Shown here one piece after another: positions 32,623 to 41,381 of a stretch of DNA of 60,547 bases. A program made the translations under genes and the position numbers. This DNA is from Levilactobacillus cerevisiae (GTDB lineage Bacteria > Bacillota > Bacilli > Lactobacillales > Lactobacillaceae). Every line of letters begins with the position of its first letter. Positions within the stretch are counted from its first letter, which is position 1. The notes under the pieces were generated by a model. That model was not told where the DNA came from and searched no databases. It worked only from the letters and a program-made list of their open reading frames with translations. The stretch lies in NCBI RefSeq assembly GCF_003946245.1, contig NZ_RHNN01000023.1:1-60547 (forward strand). Reading direction: 5' to 3'.

Positions 32623-32840
32623 ATGGGCACCTCCGTTTCGAAGTTTGCTCCCAGTATCTGTCCAAATCAGGTGGTCGAACAGGGAGACAACTTGGTTGGT
32701 GCGGTCAACGAATCACCAATAACAAAATAAATATCCGGGTTTTAAATCTAGCCGGTAATTTGACCGATGGGGGTAGTGGTATCAACTCTTAAGCTGGCAT
32801 AAAAGTCCTTATAAAGGCTGATATAGCAATGATTGTGGGC

Positions 32841-32869
32841 TTGGGTTATGTGGCTAAATCAAGTATAGT
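32841..32869 (+). promoter_or_regulatory. Promoter of the two-gene membrane unit
   Basis: TTGGGT (32841-32846) and TATAGT (32864-32869) are separated by 17 bp, 40 bases before the first gene. Confidence 0.6.
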
Positions 32870-32909
32870 GACCGGTATAGAAAAGAGCGCGAGTGAAGGA
32901 GGCACCCCC

Positions 32910-33026
32910 ATGTCAGATGAATCAGGTTTGGAGTGGGTCAACGGTATTTGGATACTCGTGAAGGTTGGTCTGATACTGATCTTTGCCAGTGGTCTGATTT
33001 GGCAATTTCGGCATCGGCACAAGTAA
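32910..33026 (+). CDS. Small membrane protein, PLDc_N-like (38 aa)
   Basis: This 38-codon frame has AAGGAGG nine bases upstream. It encodes a short acidic start (MSDESGLEW), one membrane helix (ILVKVGLILIFASGLIW) and a basic tail (RHRHK). It lies 13 bases before the next gene and should be made with it. The function is unknown. The pairing with a multi-helix partner suggests a complex or ABC-like accessory, but nothing in the sequence proves this. Confidence 0.65.
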   Translation: MSDESGLEWVNGIWILVKVGLILIFASGLIWQFRHRHK

Positions 33027-33039
33027 GGGAGAGCATGGG

Positions 33040-33714
33040 ATGAGACGAGAAATGTGGGCGTACGGGCAAGAACATTACCGCCGTTTGGTAATTTTGGTGG
33101 TTGCATTAATAGTTATTTTGATTGCTGCTGGCTTCCAAATAACCTACCATCTGGCAGTCTTGGGCGACTTAAATCTGTTAGCTTTAATGCTCCCGGGACT
33201 GATTCTTAGTACCACTATTTGTGATTGGGAGGTGAAGCGGTCGGCTTGGTCACAGCTGGGATTGGTGTTTGCCGTCAGTACCGGATATTTGATCATTCTT
33301 GGTGGTGGCTTATTCGTTTTGCTACAAGTCTTGTGGTCGGGCTCCCTGTTTAGCGGTTCTGCCATCGTGATGGCGTTAGCCTATGGTGGCAGCGCGGCCT
33401 TTAAAGGCCTGGGACTGTTTTGGCTGTTACTGGTGAGCCTGGGGACCCTGCAATTGATTGTGGGGCTGTACTATCGCCGCTTGCCAGCCATTGTATCTTG
33501 TATCGTTCCCTTTGTTGGGCTGGCCTATCACGGAATTACCTCGTTAACGGCGGTTCCTTGGAGCTACGCCGGTATCCTAGCAGCTGAATTCTTGGTGGCG
33601 GCGCCAATCTTGACGGTAATGGGGACTGCAGGAATCGTGGTCACGTACCTTTATCTGGCGGCACACAAAAACCGCCGAATCCCGAAAGATTCGACGGTTC
33701 ATCTGAACGAGTAA
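33040..33714 (+). CDS. Six-helix membrane protein of unknown function
   Basis: This 224-residue protein has about six membrane helices with short loops and a basic C-terminal tail (AHKNRRIPK). The arrangement recalls the membrane subunits of small ABC-2 exporters, but there is no ATPase gene nearby and no signature motif, so I leave it unassigned. GGGAG precedes the ATG. It is the second gene of a unit with the 38-residue membrane protein. Its 3' end doubles as the terminator of the convergent oppA. Confidence 0.7.
   Translation: MRREMWAYGQEHYRRLVILVVALIVILIAAGFQITYHLAVLGDLNLLALMLPGLILSTTICDWEVKRSAWSQLGLVFAVSTGYLIILGGGLFVLLQVLWSGSLFSGSAIVMALAYGGSAAFKGLGLFWLLLVSLGTLQLIVGLYYRRLPAIVSCIVPFVGLAYHGITSLTAVPWSYAGILAAEFLVAAPILTVMGTAGIVVTYLYLAAHKNRRIPKDSTVHLNE
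33666..33699 (-). terminator. Terminator of the opp operon, inside a convergent gene
   Basis: On the minus strand AACCGTCGAATC pairs with GATTCGGCGGTT, followed by TTTTG. The hairpin lies within the last codons of the plus-strand membrane gene. Confidence 0.75.
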
Positions 33715-33733
33715 GTTCACGCGATTTTAGAGA

Positions 33734-35542
33734 TTATTTCAAGCTTGAAGAGGTCAAACTTAAGTTGCTCCAGAATTCAGTGTTCTTAGGACTCATATCG
33801 AAGCCCTTAACCCGCTTGTTGACTGGACCCCAGTTGTAACTGAAGGAACCAGGTGCGACAGCGGCTTGATCGTTCATGTATTCTTGCCACTTCTTGAAGG
33901 CGTTGGCACGGTAAGTTTCGTTCCAGGCCTTGTTGTTGTTCATGTCATTCATAAGTTGCGTGTTCTTCTTAGAAACAAAGTGACCCATGTTGTAGGCAGC
34001 ATCTTCACCGTAGAGTTGCGTTGGCGTAGGTTCTGATGACAAGCCCCATGCAGCGGCGTAAACGTCAATCTTGCTTTGCTTTGGTGATTGTAACGTGGAG
34101 TAGAAGCTGTTCATTTCCATCGTCTTACCACCAGTGAATTGCACGTTCAAGCCAACCTTGTGCCATTGTTGCAGGTAATCTTGGTATTCAGCAGCTTGAG
34201 CTGAAGTCCCAGTCATGGCACCGAAGTAGATGGTTAACTTCTTGCCATTTGGATCAGAACGCCACTTGCTACCGTTACGCTTCTTGTAACCAGCGTCAGT
34301 CAGTAACTTGTTAGCTTTCTTGATGTTCAAGTTGTAACCCTTAGCAGTAGAGTCGTAGTACTTGCTGAAGATTGGTGGAATCAAGGTGTTCGCACGCCAA
34401 GTAACCCCGTAACCAAACTTCTTCGTAACGGCATCCAGGTTCAGGGCGTACATCATAGCTTGACGTAAGCTCTTGTTTGCCATCTTGCTGTTCTTGTCCA
34501 TAACGTTCTTTTGGGTCTTGGTGTCGTAGTGACCAACGTTGAAACCAAAGTAGTCGTAAGAAAGGGCAGGTTGACCAACCAGCTTGTAGTTCTTAACACT
34601 CTTCAGTTGCTTGTAGTCGGTCCCATGCATAACAGAACCAGGAACGGTAAAGTCGTACTTGCCAGATTGGATGGCCTTGTCAATGTTGTTAGAAGAAACC
34701 ACGTTGATGCTGATGTGCTTGATTTGTGGTGTCTTGCCGTAGTAGTACTTGTTAGGAGACCAAGTGGTTGATTCACCTTCAACGACCTTATCCAACTTGT
34801 AAGCACCCGTGAAGATTGGGTTCTTCCGAACTTGGCTGGATGAAGCTAACTTCGCAATTGAGACGTTCTTGATGTATTCGTAAGGTTCAACGGTGCTCCA
34901 GATGAAGGAGTTACCGGAATATTGCATAGCTGGCGTAACTTTCGTTAAGTGAATAACGACAGAACGGCCCTTTTGACCGTCTGGATAGGTGATCCCAGAG
35001 ATGGTGTTGGACTTACCAGTATGGTAGGCTGCCATCCCCTTGATAGCGTTAAAGTCAGCAGAATATTGTTGAGAAGTTGTCTTAGGGTTTGCGATAACTT
35101 CGTAGGCGTATTCAATATCTTTAGCGGTTACCTTAGAACCGTTAGACCACTTAGCATCGCTCCGTAAGGTGATGGTAACGGTCTTGTTCTTCCGGCTGAT
35201 TCTTTGGTTAGCCAGGCCACCGTCGATAATCTTGTAGTTCTTATCAACATTGAACAGGGCGTCACCGCCACCAGGATTGAAGACATCTTGATCTTCAGAG
35301 TTGGTAGCTAAGACCATATCAGAGATCCCTTGGAATGGTGAGTCGTTAGGTTCTGCGACCTTCAATGTACTATTCTTAGTGGCTGATGCATCAGTAGCTT
35401 TCGTGTTCTTATAAGTTGGTGACAACTTCACGGAAGCAGTCGTCCCACTAGTGCTGGATGAACTCTTGTTGCTGGAACATGCAGCGAGGCTGACAGTCGC
35501 TAAGACCGCCATCGCTGACAATACGAGCTTTTTCTTATCCAT
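33734..35542 (-). CDS. oppA: Oligopeptide-binding lipoprotein OppA
   Basis: This 602-residue extracellular solute-binding protein is family 5 (SBP_bac_5). A lipoprotein signal ends in LAAC, so the mature protein is tethered to the membrane. A Ser/Thr-rich stretch links it to the large two-lobed binding domain. It delivers oligopeptides to the OppBCDF transporter encoded upstream on the same strand. The 142-base gap from oppC holds a potential stem (ACCGGT arms) and AAGGGGGAAAC before the ATG. Extra ribosome-site strength or mRNA stability may allow excess OppA. Codon bias suggests strong expression. Confidence 0.95.
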   Translation of the reverse strand: MDKKKLVLSAMAVLATVSLAACSSNKSSSSTSGTTASVKLSPTYKNTKATDASATKNSTLKVAEPNDSPFQGISDMVLATNSEDQDVFNPGGGDALFNVDKNYKIIDGGLANQRISRKNKTVTITLRSDAKWSNGSKVTAKDIEYAYEVIANPKTTSQQYSADFNAIKGMAAYHTGKSNTISGITYPDGQKGRSVVIHLTKVTPAMQYSGNSFIWSTVEPYEYIKNVSIAKLASSSQVRKNPIFTGAYKLDKVVEGESTTWSPNKYYYGKTPQIKHISINVVSSNNIDKAIQSGKYDFTVPGSVMHGTDYKQLKSVKNYKLVGQPALSYDYFGFNVGHYDTKTQKNVMDKNSKMANKSLRQAMMYALNLDAVTKKFGYGVTWRANTLIPPIFSKYYDSTAKGYNLNIKKANKLLTDAGYKKRNGSKWRSDPNGKKLTIYFGAMTGTSAQAAEYQDYLQQWHKVGLNVQFTGGKTMEMNSFYSTLQSPKQSKIDVYAAAWGLSSEPTPTQLYGEDAAYNMGHFVSKKNTQLMNDMNNNKAWNETYRANAFKKWQEYMNDQAAVAPGSFSYNWGPVNKRVKGFDMSPKNTEFWSNLSLTSSSLK

Positions 35543-35684
35543 GCTATGTTTCCCCCTTGATTTTTAGAATCCTCATGATCACACCGGTTGGTTCCCCTCA
35601 GAATCGACCGGTAAAGCCGTAACGCAACAAATGAAAGTGGGTGACGTTGAGTGGCACCATCTCCTCAAATGGATTAAATTTCAT

Positions 35685-36635
35685 CTAGTCGGCGGCCCCT
35701 TGACGTTGCGAAGCATCCGCAGCACGACGCAGAACTTGACCGACGTAGCTAATTGATAAACAAAGAATGATAATTTCTAACGCAGCGGGTAACCAAGTCC
35801 ACCAGTATTGCGTGATGTTGTTAGGGTCGTTGGCGTTGGCAATCATGGTCCCTAACGAAGGCGTCTGGCTAGGAAGCCCGAAGCCCAGGTAGGAAAGACC
35901 CGTTTCAACCCCGATGTTCTCGGCGAAGGACAAGGTACAGTCAACGATAATCAATGACGAAATGTTCGGCATGATTTCGCGGAAGATAATCTTCCAGTGA
36001 CTAGTCCCAGAAGTTCTGGAAGCGGCAACGTAATCTTTTTCCGATTCCGCTAAGGTCCGTGACCGAATCAACCGTGACGTGCCTTCCCAGTAGAAGATAG
36101 AGAAGATTAACGTCAAGGTGACGGAGTTGTAGTGGGGGATGATGGTAACCAAAACAATGATCATCATGGTCATAGGTAACATCATCATGAAATCGTAAAC
36201 CCGTTGCATGCCCCAGTCGATGTAGCCGTTGAAGTAACCGGAAATCAAGCCCCAGCAAATCCCAAAGGTAGAGGAGATCAGGGTCAAGCCAATGGCAATC
36301 CCGATAGAGTTCCGGGAGCCCACAATCAACTGCTTAGCAACGGAACGACCACCGGAGTCAGCGCCCAACCAGTATTCTGGCGTAAACGGTTGGTTGAAGT
36401 ACCCCATGATATTGGTCTCCATCATCTTGGGTGTGTTGATAAACAACGCGCCAATCATGACGAAGAGAATGAAACCAACGATAATGAAGAGTGCAGCCAT
36501 AGCCGGTTTGTCGGCCTTGAATTCGCTCCAAATAATTTTAGCCGTGGAAGGCGTGGCTTCAGCCTGCGCTTCCTGTGTTAGACGGGCCAAATCAGCTGCG
36601 GAAACGTCTGAGTGTTGTTCAAAATTTTCTGCCAT
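35685..36635 (-). CDS. oppC: Oligopeptide ABC permease OppC
   Basis: This 316-residue inner membrane permease has an N-terminal cytoplasmic part, one helix, a periplasm-like loop and five further helices carrying the BPD_transp_1 domain with an EAA-type loop (AASRTSGTSHWKIIFREIMPN). It pairs with OppB to form the peptide channel. It sits 14 bases after oppB in the oppDFBCA order. CCGATTGCGTT-like loops and YLGFGLPSQTPSLGTMI are typical of OppC. Confidence 0.95.
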   Translation of the reverse strand: MAENFEQHSDVSAADLARLTQEAQAEATPSTAKIIWSEFKADKPAMAALFIIVGFILFVMIGALFINTPKMMETNIMGYFNQPFTPEYWLGADSGGRSVAKQLIVGSRNSIGIAIGLTLISSTFGICWGLISGYFNGYIDWGMQRVYDFMMMLPMTMMIIVLVTIIPHYNSVTLTLIFSIFYWEGTSRLIRSRTLAESEKDYVAASRTSGTSHWKIIFREIMPNISSLIIVDCTLSFAENIGVETGLSYLGFGLPSQTPSLGTMIANANDPNNITQYWWTWLPAALEIIILCLSISYVGQVLRRAADASQRQGAAD

Positions 36636-36649
36636 TCTGTTTAGCCTCC

Positions 36650-37615
36650 TTATTCAATCCGAATTCTTGGGTCGACAATACTCAAGATAATGTCTGACAA
36701 CAACGTTCCAATTAAGTTTAAAATCCCGTAGATGAGGACCAACGCGGTAATAACCGTGTAATCCCGATAACTGATCGAGTTCACGAACAACAGGCCCATG
36801 CCGGGGTAGGAGAAGACGGTTTCGGTAAAGATGGAACCGTTCAGTAACCCGGTGATGGAGTAACCAGCGAACGCGGCGATAGGTAACAGGGAATTTCTGA
36901 AGATATGGTGGCGGTAAATATCCTTGCTAGGAACACCCTTTGAACGGGCGGTCCGAACATAGTCTGAACCCTTAGCGTCAATAACTTCAGAACGCAGGTA
37001 TTGGACAATGTTAACGGTCCCGAACAACGCCCCTAAGATACCTGGTAAGAGAATGTGGTAGAACCGACTACCAATGGTTTGTAGCCAGCCACCACCACTT
37101 GCCTCGGCCGAAATTGACCCGGTTGTGGGGAACCACCCGAAGACGTAACCGAAGATCCAAATCCCGATAACTAAGATAACGAAGAAGGGGATACAGTAAG
37201 TAACGTAGGTGTAAACCCGGATGATGGTATCTGGTAATTTACCTTCATGCCGACCAGCGAAGACGCCCATTGGTAAGGCGAAAGCGTAGGTTAGAATCAT
37301 GGTGAAGAAGGCTAACCATAAGGTGTTGGCAGCCCGGCCACCAATTAAGCGGGTAACGGGTTCTTGGTACTGGTAACTATTACCTAAGTTACCGTGGAAC
37401 AAGTGGACAACCCAGTTCCAATACTGTTGGTACCAAGGGTCATACAGACCATTGATTTTCATCAAATGGTGAATCTGTTGCGGGTCAGCCTTGGGGTTGA
37501 TTGAGCCGGTAAAGGGATCACCAGGCATCGCTTTAGCCAAGAGGAAGACCAGGATACTTAGGATAATAACTTCTGGAATCATGATTAAGAACCGACGGAG
37601 AATTGTTTTCCACAT
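36650..37615 (-). CDS. oppB: Oligopeptide ABC permease OppB
   Basis: This 321-residue permease has six helices. It has the OppB N-terminal signature (FLLAKAMPGDPF) and the EAA loop (RTARSKGVPSKDIYRHHIFRNSLLP). It forms the transmembrane channel with OppC. Its ATG shares one base with the stop of oppF, so translation is coupled. Confidence 0.96.
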   Translation of the reverse strand: MWKTILRRFLIMIPEVIILSILVFLLAKAMPGDPFTGSINPKADPQQIHHLMKINGLYDPWYQQYWNWVVHLFHGNLGNSYQYQEPVTRLIGGRAANTLWLAFFTMILTYAFALPMGVFAGRHEGKLPDTIIRVYTYVTYCIPFFVILVIGIWIFGYVFGWFPTTGSISAEASGGGWLQTIGSRFYHILLPGILGALFGTVNIVQYLRSEVIDAKGSDYVRTARSKGVPSKDIYRHHIFRNSLLPIAAFAGYSITGLLNGSIFTETVFSYPGMGLLFVNSISYRDYTVITALVLIYGILNLIGTLLSDIILSIVDPRIRIE

Positions 37616-38589
37616 TAGGCCTGCACCTCCCCTTCCTGGCTGGCAAGTTGCTTGGCGATGTTTTCGGGTAAGGCCACTGAATGGGTCGGACTCACTTGAA
37701 TTAGTGGGAAGGCCTCGCCCTTATCGTCGTAGTATTTGCTCTGCTGTTCCTGGTAGATTTTTTCAACGGCCAGGCGGGAAGCCCGGTGAGCGGCACGTTG
37801 ATTGACGTTCGTTTCGGGGATGGCAGCCAGTAGCCGTTTCGTGTAGATATGTAACGGGTGGTTGTAGATATCCTCTCGCGTGCCGATTTCAACGAGGCGG
37901 CCGCGGTTCATGATGGCGATGTTGTTACACATATGCCGGACAACACCCAAGTCATGCGAGATGAATAGGTAGGAGATACCGAATTCACGTTGAATCTTTT
38001 TCATAAAGTTTAAAACTTGTGCTTGAACGGAAAGGTCTAAGGCGGAGACAGGTTCGTCAGCGATAATCAACTTAGGGTTCGTGGCAACGGCCCGAGCGAC
38101 CCCAATCCGTTGACGTTGTCCACCAGAGAACTGGTGGGGATATTTGTAAAGGGCATCGGCATCCAAGCCAACGATGTCGAGCAGCTGTAAGACCCGCAGC
38201 TTTTCATCGTCTTTGCTGAGGTGCTCGAAGTTTCGCAGTGGTTCAGCGATGATGTCTTCAATTCGTTTCCGCGGATTCAAACTGGACAAGGAATCTTGGA
38301 AAATCATTTGAACGTCTTGGTTGTAGTCTAACTTGTTCCGGTTAGCCTTACTGGTAATATCAACGCCTTTGTACATAATGGAACCACTAGTGACTTTTTC
38401 GAGACCAACCACTGATTTACCGGTAGTGGATTTACCAGAACCAGATTCGCCAACTAGGCCGTAAGTTTCGCCGGCTTCAATGTTAAAGGTGATGCCATCG
38501 ACGGCCCGAACGGAATCGGTGATGCGGTTCCAGAACCCGGTCCGAATGGGGTAGTGGACTTTTAGATCTTTGATTTCAACTAAGCTCAT
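37615..38589 (-). CDS. oppF: Oligopeptide ABC ATPase OppF
   Basis: This 324-residue ATPase has Walker A GESGSGKST, signature FSGGQRQR and Walker B LIIADEPVSALD, plus a C-terminal oligopeptide-transporter extension (YTKRLLAAIPE). It works with OppD to drive uptake. Its start overlaps the oppD stop by four bases. Confidence 0.96.
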   Translation of the reverse strand: MSLVEIKDLKVHYPIRTGFWNRITDSVRAVDGITFNIEAGETYGLVGESGSGKSTTGKSVVGLEKVTSGSIMYKGVDITSKANRNKLDYNQDVQMIFQDSLSSLNPRKRIEDIIAEPLRNFEHLSKDDEKLRVLQLLDIVGLDADALYKYPHQFSGGQRQRIGVARAVATNPKLIIADEPVSALDLSVQAQVLNFMKKIQREFGISYLFISHDLGVVRHMCNNIAIMNRGRLVEIGTREDIYNHPLHIYTKRLLAAIPETNVNQRAAHRASRLAVEKIYQEQQSKYYDDKGEAFPLIQVSPTHSVALPENIAKQLASQEGEVQA

Positions 38590-39599
38590 GCGGTCACGCT
38601 CCCCTTCTGATCTGGAAATTTGAAGCCTTTGTAGCAGGTGCAGCGGACTTCGTGGCCCGGCGCAACTTCGTGCATGACTGGGTTAGCTTCGTGAGCACTC
38701 GCTGGTACCCAAGGAACCCGTGGTGCAAACCGGTCACCGGAACTCGGCATCTTTTGTAGTGAAGGAACGTTTCCTTTGATGACGTAGAGGTCATCGTTTT
38801 CGTTATCACGTTGAGGCATTGATCGCAGGAGTGAACGTGTGTAGGGATGCTCAGGCGTGTTGAAGACTTGTTCGGCACTGCCTTCCTCGACGATTTGCCC
38901 CGCATACATCACAGCAACTCTGTCAGCCGTCTCGGCGACGACACCCAAGTCATGGGTGATGAGGATGATACCGGCGTGATTTTCCTTTTGAATATCCCGT
39001 AAGACGTCCAAGATTTGCGCTTGGATGGTTACGTCTAAGGCGGTGGTCGGTTCATCGGCAATGATTAAGTCTGGCTTGCAGGCAATGGCGATGGCAATGA
39101 TGACCCGTTGCCGCATCCCACCAGAAAGTTCATGCGGAAATTGGTGAGCCGTTCGCTTAGGGTTGACGATCCCAACCTCGTCTAACAGTTTTAAAACGTG
39201 CTCGTGCTTTTCGTCCGTGGTTAAATCCGTGTGGTAATCCATGACTTCTCTAATTTGATCCTCAACGCGCTTCAGTGGGTTTAAGGCTGACAGGGGATCT
39301 TGGAAGATCATGCCAATTTTGGCACCTCGGAAGTTGTTGTAGCCATTATCATCAAGTTTTAAAAGGTCAGTGCCTTCAAAATCAATTTCGCCTGAGATTT
39401 TTGTTTCAGCTGGATCGTGGAGACCCATGATCGTGGTTGCTAGCGTACTCTTACCACAACCTGATTCACCAACGATGGCGAGAATCTCGTCATGGTGGAC
39501 CTGGAGGTTGATGTGGGAGATAGCGTCGTAATACTGGCCGTTAATCTTGAAAGCCGTGCTGACGTCTTTAATGTTCAAAAAGTTCGATGCGGTTTCCAC
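38586..39599 (-). CDS. oppD: Oligopeptide ABC ATPase OppD
   Basis: This 337-residue ATPase is the first gene of oppDFBCA. Walker A is GESGCGKST, the signature is LSGGMRQR, Walker B is [12 protein letters not shown], and the C-terminal oligo_HPY region has [12 protein letters not shown]. The GTG at 39599 is chosen because GGGGAGGG lies six bases upstream and relatives begin near this point. A frame open for 55 codons further upstream covers the promoter and is not supported. Transcription should start near 39704 from a strong promoter. Confidence 0.94.
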   Translation of the reverse strand: METASNFLNIKDVSTAFKINGQYYDAISHINLQVHHDEILAIVGESGCGKSTLATTIMGLHDPAETKISGEIDFEGTDLLKLDDNGYNNFRGAKIGMIFQDPLSALNPLKRVEDQIREVMDYHTDLTTDEKHEHVLKLLDEVGIVNPKRTAHQFPHELSGGMRQRVIIAIAIACKPDLIIADEPTTALDVTIQAQILDVLRDIQKENHAGIILITHDLGVVAETADRVAVMYAGQIVEEGSAEQVFNTPEHPYTRSLLRSMPQRDNENDDLYVIKGNVPSLQKMPSSGDRFAPRVPWVPASAHEANPVMHEVAPGHEVRCTCYKGFKFPDQKGSVTA

Positions 39600-39710
39600 T
39601 GAAATCCCTCCCCAATGTATTAATTCTAATATATCTCTCATTTTTGAATAAAGCCCGGTGAATAAAGAACTTTTCGTATTCAATTCGGTCCTTAACAATA
39701 ATTGTGTTTG

Positions 39711-39739
39711 ATTATAGTTAATCAAATTCTCATTTACAA
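39711..39739 (-). promoter_or_regulatory. oppD: Promoter of the opp operon
   Basis: On the minus strand TTGTAA and TATAAT are exactly 17 bp apart (plus-strand TTACAA 39734-39739, ATTATA 39711-39716). It leaves a leader of about 105 bases. The AT-rich space up to the Rrf2 gene (39740-39960) holds no gene I can see. Confidence 0.75.
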
Positions 39740-39963
39740 CCCCAAATTTAAATAAATTCGCCACTCAGTCTTCATAGAATCCTCACAAACTTTGTTATAC
39801 CAATCATCGCAGACTATTGAGAAAATGATAAAAAATTTAACCTAAAACCAAATAGTTCGATAATCTGGTTGCCAAACCACTAGTTCACGGGGTGAATCTA
39901 TACACTTGACCGGAAAAATATGCATGTATATTCTGAATGAGAATCTTCTTAGCAATTTGGTTT

Positions 39964-39998
39964 ACACCTTCAATCCACTTCACAAGGTGTGGTATGAT
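39964..39998 (+). promoter_or_regulatory. rrf2 promoter with inverted repeat
   Basis: ACACCTT (39964-39970) and AAGGTGT (39983-39989) form a perfect 7-bp inverted repeat immediately before the TATGAT -10 box (39993-39998). It may be an autoregulatory site. Confidence 0.5.
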
Positions 39999-40040
39999 AC
40001 CAGTAATAACTACAGAACTTTTGAAAGCGATGGCTGAACG

Positions 40041-40505
40041 ATGAGATTAGACTTTTCTGTTGCGGTCCACAGCTTGCTGTACCTGGACGAAAACCGTCCC
40101 CGAAAAATTGCGAGCCGGGAGTTGGCAACATCCTTACAACTGAATGCGGTCATGATTCGGAATATCCTTTCCGTGTTGCACAAACAGGGCTATATTGAGG
40201 GCTCCGTGGGTAAAAACGGGGGCTACCAACTGATTCGTGACCTTGCCGACATCAATGTGGGTGAACTGTATGATCTGACGATTCCGCCGACCATCAGCTA
40301 CGCCCGTTTTATTACTGGGGACTCCAAAGGAACGAAGGCCAGCGACAACACGGATATTTCCGCCAATATTTCGCAAACCTTGACGGACCTCTTCACGCTA
40401 GCTGATGAAGATTATCGGAAATTCTATCATCAGTTCACGATGACCGACCTGAAAGAGGACCTACATGATCACGGATATTTCCGCAACCTGATTAGCCACG
40501 ATTAA
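40041..40505 (+). CDS. Rrf2-family transcriptional regulator
   Basis: This 154-residue Rrf2-type winged-helix regulator starts with MRLDFSVAVHSLLYL and has the helix-turn-helix AVMIRNILSVLHKQGYIEG followed by a wing (VGKNGGYQL). There is no cysteine at all, so it cannot carry the iron-sulfur cluster of IscR or NsrR and must sense something else. The ribosome site is weak. It is divergent from the opp operon and could regulate peptide uptake, but that is only positional inference. Confidence 0.88.
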   Translation: MRLDFSVAVHSLLYLDENRPRKIASRELATSLQLNAVMIRNILSVLHKQGYIEGSVGKNGGYQLIRDLADINVGELYDLTIPPTISYARFITGDSKGTKASDNTDISANISQTLTDLFTLADEDYRKFYHQFTMTDLKEDLHDHGYFRNLISHD

Positions 40506-40562
40506 CGTGGCAACCATGAGCCAATTACTGCCTTTTTGTTAGTGAGGCGGGTATAATGTAAG

Positions 40563-40639
40563 TGTAGATAAGGGATGGCGGCCAAGGCCACCATTAATGT
40601 CGTCGGAAATCGCCCGGGGTGAACCTGGACGATTTTTTT
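40563..40639 (+). ncRNA. Candidate short RNA of about 75 bases
   Basis: A consensus TATAAT -10 box (40552-40557, weak -35) is followed by two hairpins: ATGGCGGCC/GGCCACCAT (40575-40594) and a terminator AAATCG.../CGATTT with a seven-T tail (40607-40639). There is no reading frame of use. It could instead be only the end of the rrf2 transcript. Confidence 0.4.
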
Positions 40640-40644
40640 GTATA

Positions 40645-41106
40645 AGAGTGCGGAGCGAGCCGTTTAGGTCCTGAGCATTAACGTAGCTAAGGGAATAACC
40701 CCGGGTTTGGGTTATTTTCTTAGCTGGGTTAAGCGCAGGGACCTGGCTCGCGTAGCACGTTTCGGAGGCTGCCAGACTCGGGATCTAATGGCGAGAGAAA
40801 ATTTAGCGACCTACGGATACGATGATTTGAACAGTACGCCCGAACCTGGGTCGTTGTCGTTACGTTGTTAAGCGGAACCAGTTGCCCTGTGTAGCACGTT
40901 TCAAAGGCTGCCAGACTCAGGATTTAACGGCGAGAGCAAGACTAGCGCCCCAAGCCAACATAAAATCTGAACACTAACCCTGAAGAACAAAGGTTAAGCG
41001 CAGGGACCTGGCTCGCGTAGCACGTTTCGGAAGCTGCCAGACTTGAAATCTAACGGCGAGAGAAAATTTAGCGACCTACGGATACGATGATTTGAACAAC
41101 GACCCC
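40645..41106. repeat. Family-1 structured repeat with three modules
   Basis: The head stem GTGC-AGCGAGCC pairs with GGCTCGCG-GCAC. Relative to the 29.7-kb copy one A-T pair has become C-G. The apex AGCTAAGGGAATAACCC/GGGTTATTTTCTTAGCT stays paired through G-T pairs. Modules then repeat at about 40728, 40867 and 40992, like those at 132-846. No gene lies between here and the lplA promoter. Confidence 0.85.
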
Positions 41107-41282
41107 GAACCCAACGCCCCGTCGTGCCCCCAACACCCCGGCCGACATTCCCCCTAACCAATCACCCAGTGGTCAGCACGAATTGTCGCTCGACAAAATC
41201 TTACTGATGCCCGCCAAGCCAACGCTTTTCCCACGACCATTCCCACATTTTTTCAACAATTCTTTCCACTTTGTAAGCTAAA

Positions 41283-41311
41283 TTGTAATCGATTACAACT
41301 CGTGCTATGAT
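41283..41311 (+). promoter_or_regulatory. lplA promoter with a perfect palindromic cre site
   Basis: TTGTAA (41283-41288) and TATGAT (41306-41311) are 17 bp apart. TGTAATCGATTACA at 41284-41297 fits the cre consensus at every position and lies in the fully symmetric TTGTAATCGATTACAA. CcpA bound here would block the -35 box. Confidence 0.75.
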
Positions 41312-41381
41312 TTACAGTAACCGGGAAAGTTACCGTATGGGGCCGCCCCGGGGTGGTTAATTTGAAAGGGGTTTTTGGGTT

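Noticed and set aside
39600..39764. 55-codon N-terminal extension of OppD
   Set aside because: It covers the opp promoter and leader; the GTG at 39599 has a strong ribosome site and matches where relatives begin.
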